Origin: Mikania micrantha
Taxonomy: Eukaryota; Streptophyta; Magnoliopsida; Asterales; Asteraceae
Reading direction: 5' to 3'
Length of the DNA: 64,000 nucleotides
Assembly: GCA_009363875.1 (NCBI GenBank)
Contig: CM018696.1
Coordinates: 93,394,215-93,458,214, forward strand
In this document: positions 12,831 to 24,892 of the stretch, piece after piece
Numbering within the stretch: the first letter of the stretch is position 1
How the letters are laid out: each line of letters begins with the position of its first letter
Position numbers and translations under genes: made by a program
The notes under the pieces: generated by a model
What the model saw: the letters and a program-made list of their open reading frames with translations, nothing else
The model's database searches: none
What the model was told of the DNA's origin: nothing

Positions 12831-13099
12831 AAACACATCAAGAGGAACTCAAGTGTTTTTTAGCTTTTGCTTCAAGTTCATAAAACAAAGATACTAAAAA
12901 AAATAATAATTTAAAATCATATTTGTTTGTTTGTTTATATACGTGTATGATTTAAGATTTTTCTTTACATTTTATTTTGTTTTTTTTTCTCTTCATTTTG
13001 TTCCGGCTGCAAAGCGTCAGTGGCACAAGTACTAATTATATTTATTTTGTGTATGGATTATTTATTTCAGTATTTGTCAAGAATAATTTGTAATGAATA

Positions 13100-14155
13100 C
13101 CATATTTATATATGATTTAAAAGGCAAAAGTTTACTCCCTAACACATTTACTGTTCGTTTCCTACCACCAACATTGTGCGTCGTACAACCCAAATCCTCA
13201 CCTTCTTCACCGCCTATTACTTCATCTCTGCTCCTCTTCGTGCTCTCCCAAACGCCACACCGAAAATTACACTGTTCGGCCACCCTTGCTGCTCCTCCAC
13301 CATCTGACCGCTTCGTGGACGTAGCCTGGCGAAACCCTCACCGTCCTCCGACAACCGTCGCCTCTGTGTTCTATTTTCTCCCTTCGATCTAGGGTTTTAT
13401 ATCCTTCAAAAAACGAGCGACTGCGAGGGTGATGAAGTACGGTGGCGACAGTAGCTAGCAGGAGGTACAGGAGCGGGGGTGTTGAAGGGTTGTTGGTTCA
13501 TGATGAAGGTGACTCCCTACACTTTCAATCGGCCCTTCCGTCACCGATAGCACCACAAACAAAGATGGTAGGTATTTTGAAATTACTGGAACTAGAAACT
13601 TGATTTGGTTTGTATCAATTGTTATACGATTTTTTTAATCTAAAGCACTCAAGTGGTGCTAATGTTTTCTAAAGTAACAAAATAAAAAAAAAAACGTTAT
13701 TTAAATAAACAATCTCAAACATTATCAAATTGCACCGTTCTGAAAATAGACGAATATGTATGCAACTATATGGAATCGGGGCAGCCCATATTAAAATACT
13801 TGATTTGACCTCTTGGTAGTTAAAATTGAAGCTCAATAAATTGATCAACAATTAAGAATCTTGTTTTAAGGGCATAAGTGTTAATTAAAGCTAAAAATTC
13901 TATGTAATATTTGTGTCTGTATATATTAGTCTATATTGGATGGTAATTATTGGTAAAGAATCATATTCCATTCATTGTGCTACATCTACTAAGTGACCAT
14001 TTTCATATGCAGAATCAAATTCTATGAAAGCTTTCCAAAAGAAGCACAAAATTTAAAAAATATTCAAAAGATGTAATCTTAAGAAAATTTGAGTTTATCT
14101 TTTTATGGTTTCTTTATTACCTGAACAGTTGAACTATACCAGATTTCACAATTAA
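13100..14155 (+). repeat. Arm 1 of a permuted inverted repeat (segments P then Q)
   Basis: P (about 13100-13615) is moderately GC-rich and looks like a gene leader or first exon: aaaccctagatcgaaggg is typical 5' UTR text in reverse, and the minus strand from 13283 is open for 68 codons with no recognisable domain. Q (about 13616-14155) is AT-rich. Both are found again, reverse-complemented and roughly 95% similar by eye, at 14370-14945 (P') and 14946-15480 (Q'). The order P-Q here becomes P'-Q' there rather than Q'-P', so the arms are circular permutations. Confidence 0.75.
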
Positions 14156-14329
14156 TTTTGAAATATAAACTTATAGCAGCCTTAAATGGATATGCACAAA
14201 CCCTAATTTTCTAATATATGTTATCAGCAAAATCTAGAAGAAAATAAAGAGAGAGCTATATAGATTATAAGACTCAAACTTCATAATTTCACAATAACAA
14301 ATAATAAAATGTACTAATTTCCAACTAAA

Positions 14330-14468
14330 CACTAATATTTGACTCTCAAAAATTACAGTCATTAACAATTGATACAAACCAAATCAAGTTTCTAGTTCCA
14401 GCACTAATATTTGACTCTCAAAAATCACAGTCATTAACAATTGATACAAATCAGGTTTCTAGTTCCAG
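14330..14468. repeat. Tandem duplication of about 70 bp
   Basis: The unit beginning cactaatatttgactctc and ending gtttctagttccag occurs at 14330-14401 and again at 14402-14468, with a few differences and a short deletion in the second copy. It sits at the inner end of the second repeat arm and contains that arm's P' edge (ttgatacaaa). Confidence 0.75.
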
Positions 14469-15480
14469 TAATTTCAAAATATCTACCGTCTTTGTTTGTG
14501 ATGCCATCAGTGATGGAAGGGCCGATTGAAAGTGCAGGGAGTCACCTTCATCATGAACCAACAACCCTTCAACACCCCCGCTCCTGTACCTCCTGCTAGC
14601 TACTGTCGCCACCGTACTTCATCATCCTCGCAGTCGCTCGTTTTTTGAAGGACAGAAAACCCTAGATCGAAGGGAGAAAGTAGCACACAGAGGCGGCGGT
14701 TGTCGGAGGACGGTGAGGGTTTCGCCGGGCTACGTCCACGAAGCGGTTAGATGGTGGAGGAGCAGCAAGGGTGGCCGAACGGTGTGATTTTCGGTGTGGC
14801 GTTTGGGAGAGCACGAAGAGGAGCAGAGATGAAGTAATAGGCGGTGAAGAAGGTGAGGATTTGGGTTGTACGACGCGCAATGGCGGTGGTAGGAAAGGAA
14901 CAGTAAATGTGTGGGGGAGTAAACTTTTGCCTTTTAAATCATATATAAATTGTGAAATCTGGTATAGTTCAACTGTTCAGGTAATAAAGAAACCATAAAC
15001 AGTAAACTCAAATTTTCTTAAGATTACATCTTTTGAATATTTTTTAAATTTTGTGCTTCTTTTGGAAAGCTTTCATAGAATCTGATTCTGCATACTTAAA
15101 TGGTCACTTAGTACTAGTTAGTAGATGCAGCACAATGAATGGAATATGATCCTTTACCAATAATTACCATCCAATATAGGCTAATATATACAGACACAAA
15201 CATTACATAGAATTTTAAGCTTTAATTAACACTTATGCCCTTAAAACAAGATTCTTAATTGTTGATCAATTTATTGAGCTTCAATTTTAACTACCAAGAG
15301 GTCAAATCAAGTATTTTAATATGGACTGCCCCGATTCCATATAGTTGCATACATATTCTTCTATTTTTAAAACGGTGCAATTTGATAATGTTTGAGATTG
15401 TTTATTTAAATAACGTGTTTATTTATTCTGTTACTTTAGAAAACATTAGCACCTCTTGAGTGCTTTAGATAAAAAACCGT
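14370..15480 (-). repeat. Arm 2 of the permuted inverted repeat (P' then Q')
   Basis: Reverse complement of P (13100-13615) directly followed by reverse complement of Q (13616-14155). Read on the minus strand the order is Q-P. The junction near 14945 joins the outer end of P to the outer end of Q (cctttt aaatcatatata then attgtgaaatctgg), sequences about 1 kb apart in arm 1. The plus strand from 14771 is open for 75 codons, parallel to the minus-strand frame of arm 1; product unknown. It could be a gene fragment captured by a transposon. Confidence 0.75.
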
Positions 15481-16818
15481 ATGGTTTCATCGTTAAGACA
15501 AGCTTCTTTATTAAATGTTCCTGGAAATTATTGCTCCCTCTCGTGTTTATTAAAATGCACACATGAAATTTGTCAAATTATCTGTCAGTGTTAACATGAG
15601 AAAAGTGACTATATGGTCTAAGCAATAGAGAGACAACTAAATGTCTTAATTTTAAACTTTACTAAGTGTGGTTTTGTTGAAACACCAACCATTTCGTGAT
15701 TGGAGGATCTTGATTTATCACGTACGTGAACTTAAAAAAAAATCACCAAAAGTCTTGAGGAATGTACCTAAGGTCAATGAAATTGGAATTTTTTTTATCG
15801 CAGGAAATAATTTTCATAAAAGTTTATAAAAGAATTTGAAATATTTAAGGAATTGAAATCAATTTCACCAAAAATGTATATGACGTTTGGGTTGTAAATT
15901 ACTAAATTTATAAAAAGAAATTGAAACGTTGAAAAGACAAGATTACCCTTTGTTATCATCTTTCTGGCAGATTTACCGGTCCCTCCCAAGTCCCAACCCT
16001 TCGAATTTCCTTGTGTGGCCTTCCTCCCACCACTGCAACGATCATGATTTTGGCTTATAATTACAACCTATAAATCACAAATCCAATTCTTTTCGTTTAT
16101 CGAGAAAGGGAAACAATCGCAGCTTCAGATTCTTGTTTTGGTTCTACATTTTCGACTTCTAGTTTCTGTTTTGGTTCTTCAAATCATAGGCTCTGGCATT
16201 CATCTTCAAGTTCTCGTCTGTGGCGTTTTGTATTCAAATCACAGGTTCAAATTCTTGAATCTTTTGCTTTTTTTCTTTTTCTTCGAAAATATAGCAACGA
16301 TTGAAGAGGGTAGATAGGATGAAGATGGTTGACTTTATGTGTTGATTTTGTTCTAGAACATTTAATGCTCTACATTTTTTGTTCTTATTTCTGTTGGTTC
16401 TTCGCACCATCATTTTTTTTTTTTATTTCAATCGAATGGAATGAGCAGAGGGTAGATGCACATGAAGGGGGATGAAGACAAATATGTGGTCAGATAACTA
16501 GTACTACTGATGATTACTACTTTCTTGTTTTCTTATGCACACTCTAATTCGTTTACATCTTTATATTGAGATGATTTTATGTGTTTATGTCCTAAATGAT
16601 TTAACTGATAGTCGATGGTTATTGTACTAGTGTTTTAGGCATGCTAATTTTATGCAGAGATGAAACTTTTAACAAGTTCAACCTAATTTCCCCTTTTATG
16701 TTTTCATACTCCCTGTTGTTTCCTTAATGTTTGGCAACCAATCTGTATTGATTTTGCAGAATTTTTGTGAGTGCAAACATAAAATCTTCCTCAAGAATTC
16801 TAGTCCTGACAAACTTGG
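15481..16818 (+). promoter_or_regulatory. Upstream region and probable 5' UTR with intron of FMN/FHY
   Basis: 15481-15950 is AT-rich intergenic. A TATA-like cctataaatc lies at about 16067-16076, followed by a leader-like C/T-rich stretch (16080-16260). An acceptor (gattttgcag, ending 16760) precedes the ATG, so a 5' UTR intron of several hundred bases is likely. The donor is not certain. The SINE-free, CT-rich leader resembles other plant housekeeping genes. Confidence 0.4.
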
Positions 16819-19800
16819 ATGATGAATTCTTTAAGGAAACTGGCTTCATGTGTGATCCTTGACTTGGATGGAACACTTGTAAATACAGGTAACCTTCTAT
16901 TCTTAAAAGCAAGTTGTCTGTTTTCTTCATTTTTGCTTTCACAGCATATAATTTTGAGACCTAAGTTGTTGCTTCAATCAGAATGATTATTAAGTTTAAG
17001 TCGATGCGTAACTTCAAATTCATCATCTAAACAGTATATTTATTATGACAGATGGCATTGTGAGTGAAGTTTTGAAAGTTTACTTGGTTAAATACCAGAA
17101 GAAATGGGATGGGAGAGAGGTCCAAAAGATTATTGGGAAAACACCTATAGAAGCTGCAGCTGCTATTGTGGAGGATTATGGGCTTCCTTTGTCAAAAGAA
17201 GATCTCCTTTCAGAAATTTCCCCGATGTTCTCTGATCAGTTATAATCCCACTCTTGCTGTCAGTTTTCATGTAGACATAGTTTTGGTTTAAAAACTATCA
17301 TAACTTTTCATTTCAGAGTTAAGGAAATGATTAAAAACCTACTGAGGAAGCACCTATTTTTGCTCAAGCTGTATATTTACTATAGATCTAATTTCTGATT
17401 TTTTGTTCAAATTGCTAGGTGGTGCAAACTTAAAGCGCTACCTGGTGCCTATCGATTGATTAAACATTTGACAGGTCATGGAGTGCAGATGGCACTGGCT
17501 TCCAATTCTCCAAGAGAAGGCATTGAAGAAAAGATCAGTTATCATCCTAGTAAGTTGGAACTGATTTATGATCAGCATACTGATCTTGTATTCATTAGCT
17601 TTTAGACAAGTTTATTACATTTTTTTCATTTGAATTGTTATCTTACACGTTCCCATTTGCAGCTTGGAAAGAATCCTTCACAGCCATTGTTGCTGGTGAT
17701 GAAGTAAAAGCAGGAAAGCCATCTCCTGAAATGTAAGATGAAACATGTTGAGTTAGTTTGTTACATAGTTTATTTTATTTTTAAGAATTAGATGGGTGAT
17801 TCTCATACGGTATTGTACCTTTTTCCATTATCAGATTCCTGGAAGCAGCAAAGAGGCTTAGCATTGAGCCTTCCAAATGTCTTGTCATTGAAGATTCACT
17901 GTAAGTTTGTTGTTAAGATTAGAACTTAAATACCTGTCAATTGTTTGATAATTTGGTAGCTCAAGCTTCCAAACATTAACATGCCATATATCATTTCGAA
18001 AACAATTATGCTCATCCTTCTATACACATAGAGAAAAGTGGGATTTAACTGGGTTTGTTTGTTCGTTCTCCTTCACATAACATGATTTTTAAACAGCAAT
18101 GATTTGTTACATGTCAGACCAGGTGTTGCTGCTGCTAAAGCTGCTGACATGGAAGTGGTTGCCGTACCATCTCTTCCAAAGCAGTCCCATCTATACACGG
18201 CGGCTGATGAGGTGATCAATTCACTTCTTGACCTACGTCCTGAAAAGTGGGGCCTACCTCCATTTAAAGATTGTAAATATCTCACTGATTTGTACATATT
18301 CAACGAAGCTCATTTCTTTGTCGTCAGTGTCCACTAAATTAATGATTTTGTTCTCAGGGATAGATGGTACTTTACCCTTGGAACCTTGGCATATAGGTGG
18401 CCCTGTCATCAAAGGTTATGGTCGGGGCTCGAAGGTGCTTGGAATACCAACAGGTCTTCCAGCTTCATCTTATATTCGCTTGCAATTATTTTTTGTTTCA
18501 CTTGAGTTTTTGTCCACTCAGCCCTCAATCAACATATATCTGTTATTATTATGTTGTAATTATGTATCTGCTAAGTAAAGCTGGCAAAATGGCTGGTCGG
18601 ACGGGTAGGTAACCAGTCAAAACAGGTTAGATTGGGTCAGTGTGCCATGGAACACTTTTTCTCCAATTTTTTTTTTTAATTGAGTTAAATATGATTAAAA
18701 AATTATATGGATTCTTGGAGAAGTAGGATAAAGGTTAGAGCCTTTTAGATTTTTAGAGATTTGGGTGAGAAAGGTAGAGATTATTAGCTATAAGTATGGC
18801 CTTAGTATACGCCCCATTTGTGGTGCACACATATAATGTACATATGTGTGGGCCCTTAGGGGGCAAAAGTAAAATTGGGCTAATTTTAACATTATTTTAA
18901 TTATTTCGTGAAAATAACGTTAAAAGCTTTGGGATGATCAACTTCAAACGATAACTTTGAGTCGGGGACTCCTTTGGTGCAACCTCTCTATCCCGGATGA
19001 GATAGGGGTAAGGTTTGTGTCCATCCTTCCCCCCTAGACCTACTGAATAGTGGGAATATACTGGGTAAATTTGTTTGCTTGTTTGTTTGTTTTATGGCCT
19101 TAGTATAAGGTATACCTCAATTTAAATGTAACACACTAACTCTTATTCGATACGTCTTTTATTTGCTACATGCATTACATTGACTGTTAGCATTGCTTGG
19201 TTGTATGTTTGTGTTTTTGCTTAGGCTTCTGCTTGTGCGTCTGTGTAAAAAATGAAACTTGTGTTTATGATTTTGTGTATTTATGGATTCTATTTGATAT
19301 GGTTGTATGTTTATGCTTTTGCTTCTGTTTGTATCACAATGATAAATAAATGAAACATGTGTGACACTCCGGAGCAGGGGGACTCTTAAAAAGCTACCCT
19401 TTTATCCCATTGGGATTAGTGAGAGTGTGAGACTTTGTTGGGTATGTTTGTATGATTAAAAAATTAATATTAGTTTAACATCAATTTAATTTATGGATAA
19501 AATGATTTAGGAGTATCCTATAAATTAATATACTCTTTGGATAAATTTTGTTCCATAACACCCATTTAAATAGCTTTCTATTTTTTCTTTAGTATTTTGC
19601 CAATTTGACCATTTAGAGATAAAGCACAACCCTATTCGACTCATTTATAAACGGGCTGAAATTACTACTTAGGTTTCTTTGAAACCTTCATATGGTTGTA
19701 CTAGAGGCTTGCCAAGCTCAAAACTTGATTTACCAAAAGATCAAGCCTTTGCTTGGTTTGCATAAACAAATTTGAGATCCTAATGCGGCCTCTTATGGGA

Positions 19801-21593
19801 TTAGAATTGGTATGCAATGGGACATTCCGGTGGTTTAAGTATTTAAGTGGTATGTCTCACAACCAAATGGTTGGATGTATAAATAATGCAGTGTGCAGGT
19901 TGTGATGTATTTATCCTGGAAAATCTAGGAATTGTTAAAAGATAAAAAAAAAAGAATTTAAAATCAGCCCCTAAAAAAATTGAAAATAATATTTGTTTAC
20001 ATAAACAAATCTGGAAATTCTCAACATGTTAAAGACCAGTGATTAAAAAAATTAATCACACTAATTCTTTGGTTTTTTTGCAACGTCCTTTACTGTTTCA
20101 GCTAATTTGTCAGTTGAAGGGTATGCATCCGTCCTTTCTGAACATCCTGCAGGTGTGTATTTTGGTTGGGCCAAATTATCAACCCGTGGTTTTTACAAGA
20201 TGGTAATGAGCATTGGTTGGAACCCATACTTTAATAACACTGAAAAGACCATAGTGAGTATAATCTTTACACTTTTGAACTTGCTTTAATCTTCAAACTT
20301 TGAATTTCTAACCCTATGTTTTCTTCATCCTTCCTTTTTTGTTTTCAGGAACCATGGTTGCTTCATAAGTTTGATGAGGATTTCTACGGAGAGGAGTTGC
20401 ATCTTGTTATTGTTGGCTATATTCGACCTGAGGTATGCTCCCTTTGCTTTTTAATAAATTATTATTGTTCTCTCAATTCCTTAACTCAACTCAAGGCTCT
20501 GTTTGACTGTGAAGACAACAACACAACAACAACAACCTTACCCAGTATATTCCCACTTTTTAGTAGGGTCTGGGGGGGAAGGATAGATACAAACCTTGCC
20601 CCTATCCCAATTGGGATAGAGAGGCTGCTCCGAAAGAGTCCCCGGCTCAAAGTTATCGTTTTAAGTTGATCATCCCAATGATTTTAACGTTATTTTCACA
20701 AGATAATTAAAATAACATTAAAATTAGTGCACTTTGACTTTTGCCTCTTAAAGGTCCACACATATATACATTATATGTGTGCACCGCAAATGGGGCGTTG
20801 ACTGTGAAGACAATTGATATTTAAAATAAAACAAACATCTAACAAAGAACTCCTTTATTAATTGGTAGAAAAGCATTACGAAAATATAAGCAACAACTAC
20901 CCTATTTATAGACTGATTAACCTTGCCTGTCAAGTTAATCAAACCTACAATCTAGGCTGACTCTAAACTCCCTCTAAATAGTCTTCCTAAAAATTCTACC
21001 GACTCATCCTTCTTATCGGCAATTGAATACAATTAAAACAAAAGACTAATTACAAAACAAACCCTTTTCTTCTGTATAACCAAGATTGATACAACACACT
21101 GCTTGGTTATTCCTTCTTAAAAACTGATTTGGTTTAAATGGGAGTGTGAGTCAGAGAGGTCGTGTAATGGGTCAAAACGGATAAATTGTGTTTAGTTACG
21201 GATGGGTTGACCTGAAACACATATTGTTCAAAAGGTTCAAATTCTGTATAAATTGGTTGCTCGAAAAATTATAGTATTTGAATAATATTGTTTTTCTTGT
21301 TTATATTCCACCATTCACATCATTCATCAGTATATATTGGTCAAAATTTTCATAATTAAATTAGATGAAAAAGTGGTGTTGATGTTTGGTTTGGTCCTTG
21401 ATTGTGTTGCTTATTTCAGCCACATTTGAATTATGATTGTTGACAGGCCAACTTCCCGTCACTGGAAAGCCTTATTGCTAAAATACACGAAGATGGTAAA
21501 ATTGCAGAGAATGCGCTTGAGCTTCCTTTATACGCCAAGTACAAAGATGAGACATATTTCCACAGCATTAAACTTGCTCACAACCATCATTAA
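16819..21593 (+). CDS. FMN/FHY: Bifunctional FMN hydrolase / riboflavin kinase, 10 exons
   Basis: Makes FMN from riboflavin and ATP with its C-terminal kinase domain, and dephosphorylates FMN with its N-terminal HAD-type phosphatase domain. Coding exons: 16819-16888, 17052-17238, 17419-17549, 17663-17732, 17835-17900, 18118-18272, 18358-18453, 20102-20253, 20349-20432, 21447-21593; they join in frame into 385 residues, close to the plant family length. HAD motif I is intact (ILDLDGTL, Asp15 and Asp17), with a KPSPE segment and CLVIEDS further on. The kinase half shows GRGSKVLGIPTANLS, FKMVMSIGWNPYFNN-like YKMVMSIGWNPYFNN and EPWLLH. The start is the first ATG of an ATG-ATG pair, with an in-frame stop just upstream. 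The exon 2 donor (ca then gttataat) is weak but required by the frame. Introns 7 and 9 each hold a SINE. No lesion seen. Confidence 0.95.
18810..19093 (+). mobile_element. Full-length Au-like SINE in FMN/FHY intron 7
   Basis: Flanked by a perfect 14 bp target-site duplication, atggccttagtata, at 18796-18809 and 19094-19107. The 284 bp body begins cgccccatttgtggtgcac, contains gggatgatcaacttcaaacg, the core with tcggggactcc and cctagacctactgaatagtg, and ends atactgggtaaattt plus a TTTG repeat tail. This copy defines both ends of the family in this window. Non-coding; presumably moved by a LINE-encoded RT. Confidence 0.92.
19363..19450 (+). repeat. Possible diverged relative of the Au-like SINE 3' half
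   Basis: Has the order gactcttaaaaagc, cttttatcccattgggatta, gagactttgttgggtatg and a TTTG-like end, resembling the SINE core at lower similarity. No target-site duplication found. It lies in FMN/FHY intron 7, downstream of the full-length copy. Confidence 0.35.
20519..20797 (-). mobile_element. Full-length Au-like SINE in FMN/FHY intron 9, reverse orientation
   Basis: Flanked by a perfect 16 bp target-site duplication, ttgactgtgaagacaa, at 20503-20518 and 20798-20813. On the minus strand it begins cgccccatttgcggtgcaca and ends gggtaaggttgttgttgttg, so it spans the same ends as the copy at 18810. It shows that the family inserts in either orientation within introns. Confidence 0.92.
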
Positions 21594-22163
21594 TGACATT
21601 GACATTTTATCATTTTATCAAGGAGGGTGAATCAACTGTGATGACATGTAGGTACTGTATTTTTTTAGAACTACAAATTCATTATACTCTTAAACTATCC
21701 TCAAATAATAAATTCCTCTGGATGTGAACCCAAAGCTTTCCATCTCACATTGGCACATGTAGGCAGTATGCAAGTTAGCAAATGCAAACATAAAAGAGAT
21801 GTACATATCAAAAAAGATGTAATGGTTAGCAACAATGTGAAAAAAGCAAGAGGAATGTGGCATGATCTAATTATATAATAAAAAAAGATAAAAAAAAAAA
21901 ATCGATCTATCGATTATGTGACCTCCTCTCTCACGACAAAATCCATCATGCCCTGGTTGGGCCAGAGGTTGTTATGGGCATGATCACCCTCCATGGCTCC
22001 ATGTATTCTTTACAAACCATTGCACGCAAGCTAAACCGAATATTTGGATCTTGGTGTCATGTTTTTAAGATGTGGAATGGTATCTTATGCTTTTTATTAC
22101 AATCTTTAATGTTCAAGGCATTTTAAGTTTTTTTAATTTTGAACTTTGAGGACCTCTTATCAA
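21594..22163. other. FMN/FHY 3' region and intergenic DNA
   Basis: Probable 3' UTR followed by AT-rich DNA with a poly-A tract near 21880-21901. No gene seen. Confidence 0.4.
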
Positions 22164-22699
22164 TAGGGCTGTAAATGAACCGAACGTTCAGCGAACAGTT
22201 CGTGAACCGTTCGGCAGAAAGTTCGTTTATGTTCGTTCGTTTAATAAATGAACGAACACGAACAAGAAATTCCGTTCGTTTAGTTAAATGAACAAACATG
22301 AACAGAGGTCATGTTCGTTCATTTGTGTTCGTGAACGTTCGGTAACATGTTCGTTTACGTTCGTTTATGTTCGGTTAAGTTCATTTATTATATTTATTCA
22401 TTAAATGTGTTGTTTATTTTTAATTTTTATTTTAACATTATAATATCTTAATTTATATATTTATAAATGATTATCTCCATTGCTTGAGATTAAAAATGTT
22501 GATTTTTATTGTTTAAATAATATGTGTTCGTTAGCGTTCACGAACCGTTCGTGAACAAGGTAAATTCCTTAATGAACGAACACGAACAAGAATTTTCGTT
22601 CGGTAAGCATTCGTGAACCGTTCGCGAACAAGTTAAAAGTTAAACGAACGAACACGAACAAGGGCTCGTTCGTGTTAGTTCGGTTCGTTTAAAGCCCTA
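22164..22699. mobile_element. hAT-type MITE built of GTTCGT/ACGAAC motifs
   Basis: Perfect 8 bp target-site duplication cttatcaa at 22156-22163 and 22700-22707. The left end tagggctgtaaatgaaccga and the reverse complement of the right end, tagggctttaaacgaaccga, are matching terminal inverted repeats. An 8 bp duplication and a TAGGG-type end fit the hAT superfamily. The interior is non-coding: subterminal arrays of gttcgttcg and its complement surround an AT-rich centre. A second copy starts at 63476. Confidence 0.85.
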
Positions 22700-22707
22700 C
22701 TTATCAA

Positions 22708-24759
22708 TGAACACATGAGTTTTTGTCAATACTTTTAACCAACAATAATGGATAAAATTAGACACTGGATTCAAACTTAAGACATTTGATTACCAATATT
22801 GGTAAAGTTTAGTTAGTTAGATAGATGAAATCATAAAATATATTAAAATAATCAGGATCGGTCTAAGCATTTTGATGGCCCAAAGCGGAAAAATTAGTGA
22901 AAAAAATTGATGAATGTGTTGTTACATTTTTCCACAAAAAAACTCAAAACTATCGCACCATAAAGTATAAAATCGTTGTATTTTTTCACTCTAATTTTTT
23001 CATTCTGAATCAATTCAACAAAAATATAACGTATGTAAGTAAATTTGCTAAGAAACGGGCCCTAAGGTTTTGGAGGCCTCAAGCCCTAAGGTTTTGGGGG
23101 CCCCAAGCCCTAGCTTTATTCCCTAAGTCTATCGGGCCACCACTGAAAATTACTTTTCAAAAGTTCAACCTACTTTTTCAATAAAGTAAGATAAAGTTTG
23201 TATTTTGTTTTAATGCAATCGTGTTATGGAGTGACCATTTATTTATTAACATTTAACAATGTTTATCAATTTAAGTAATTTTGTAATTATTATTAAGGAT
23301 AACTTTCTAAAACTGTAACAAACTTTTCATTTTAAAATATTAAAAACATATATGTACTATATTAAAAACATAAAACTACCAAACGAGCAATAATTAGACA
23401 AGGTGTGACAAAGGTTAGAAAAAGAAAAAAAAATGAACTACTGTTTTTTTTTAATAAACTGGCAGGTAAGCGGACAACTATTGCGCCACAACTCTCTTTT
23501 TAATTGCAAAATCCATCCTACTAAAAACAATATTTTGGGCCCTAAGAGTTGAGATATTACTATGTATGACCCTTTGAACTATGTTTAGCATATTCACAGC
23601 ATCCGGGACCAGGAAGCCAAATGTATCGAAAGGAACATGGGTAAACACATGTTGGTTCACCAAACATACTTTCTCATGTTTAGCAGCCTTGCATGATTCC
23701 GCTTTAACGCAAGATGACCCGCCACGAATGCATTGTCCCTCAGCCTAACAAGAGGAGACACTCCTGTAAGGTCCAAGCACAAGCGTTTCCCCCTTCCCAT
23801 TCAAACACCAAAATATCCGCATGCCATAGAGTAGACATTCTCTCGAGTTGTTCTGTTAAGAAGTTCGTAAAAGCCTCCTTTTTAGCATAAAAGAGAACCA
23901 CACGTATAATTGGAAAATGTTCTAAAATTTTTTAAGAACTTACTTTTTAAGCTTTATAAAACAAGACTTTGATCTTCTAAAACTTTTAAATTTAGATCCA
24001 TGTAGCATATGTAATTAAATTTTACTTAATAACCGTTATTTGTTAAGTTTTAAAAAATTGTAAGTATGACTTATATCCACCGGTGATAGCATGATATATC
24101 AGATGAAGAACATCAATATTGTAATATAACTTTTCTATGTTTTGATATATATAACCGCTTTATCGTAATTTTATATGTTTCTTTTTATAATAAATCACAT
24201 AAATATACTGACTCAATAAGCTTCATAAAGTTTGTAAACACGTCGTATCATGTGATATTCTCTTCCTTGTACTTTTTATCAAAATTATATTTTAATAATC
24301 TCTCTGTCACTACTTATATTATGCGATTTATGATGCTGGTAAAATTTGTGTAATTCTATATATATCTTTAAAAGGATAATATCATATATACCCTTATTAA
24401 ACATCCAAATTACATATATCCTCAATGTTAAAGTAAAATTACAAATATCCCATGTTCCAAAATTGTCTCTGGAGAAATATGTAAATTGTTTTTAGTTAGT
24501 TCATTAAGGGTAAAATAGGAAATACACTACATTTTTTTTAATGAAATGGATAAATATGTAATATATTTATTTTAGAAAGAGGAAATATGTAATTTAGTTT
24601 TATAATTGGGTAAATATGTAATAAAATGTAACTGACATTGGTTTTAAATATATTTTTTTTATGAAAACCTAAACAAATGAATGGGGCTGGTGCGATGGTT
24701 TTGAATTTGCTGCAGTTGGATGCAGTTTCGAGTCTTAGGAACACTATAATATAGTTTTT
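22708..24759. other. Intergenic DNA with repeat relics
   Basis: Around 22855-23135 there is a block ending ggccaccactg with ggcctcaagccctaagg repeats, resembling worn hAT ends, not proven. 23340-23460 and 23880-24720 are AT-rich; 24365-24640 has 'atatgtaatt' style MITE text. No intact gene. Confidence 0.4.
23480..23830 (-). pseudogene. Broken ORF fragment of a repeat-associated plant family
   Basis: On the minus strand pieces read LCLDLTGVSPLVRLRDNAFV, then after a frameshift VNQHVFTHVPFDTFGFLVPD, and VQRVIHSNIST. I recall a widespread plant repeat-associated sequence with DLTGVSPLVG, ENQHVFxPFAFDTFG and VQRVxxSN in this order, often annotated near retroelements; this identification is from memory and unchecked. 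The frame is interrupted, so it is a relic. Confidence 0.4.
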
Positions 24760-24892
24760 GAGCCGGGGACTCTTTCGGAGCAGCCTCTCTATCCAAAATG
24801 GGATAGGGGTAAGGTTTGTGTCTATCCTTCCCCCCAGACCCTACTGAAAAGTGGGAATATACTGGGTAAGGTGGTTGTTGTTGTTGTTGTTC
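24760..24892 (+). mobile_element. 5'-truncated Au-like SINE upstream of the TCAB1-like gene
   Basis: Begins gagccggggactctttcgg, followed by gggataggggtaaggtttgt, cagaccctactgaaaagtgg, atactgggtaaggtgg and a (TTG) tail. Only the 3' half of the family is present. No clear target-site duplication. It abuts a C/T-rich leader-like stretch (24893-24993) ending in a donor atg then gtaagc. Confidence 0.75.

Noticed and set aside
22855..23140. Possible hAT element with CAGG..GGTC / GGCCACCACTG ends
   Set aside because: The end similarity is poor and I could not find an 8 bp duplication, so it is only mentioned as a repeat relic.
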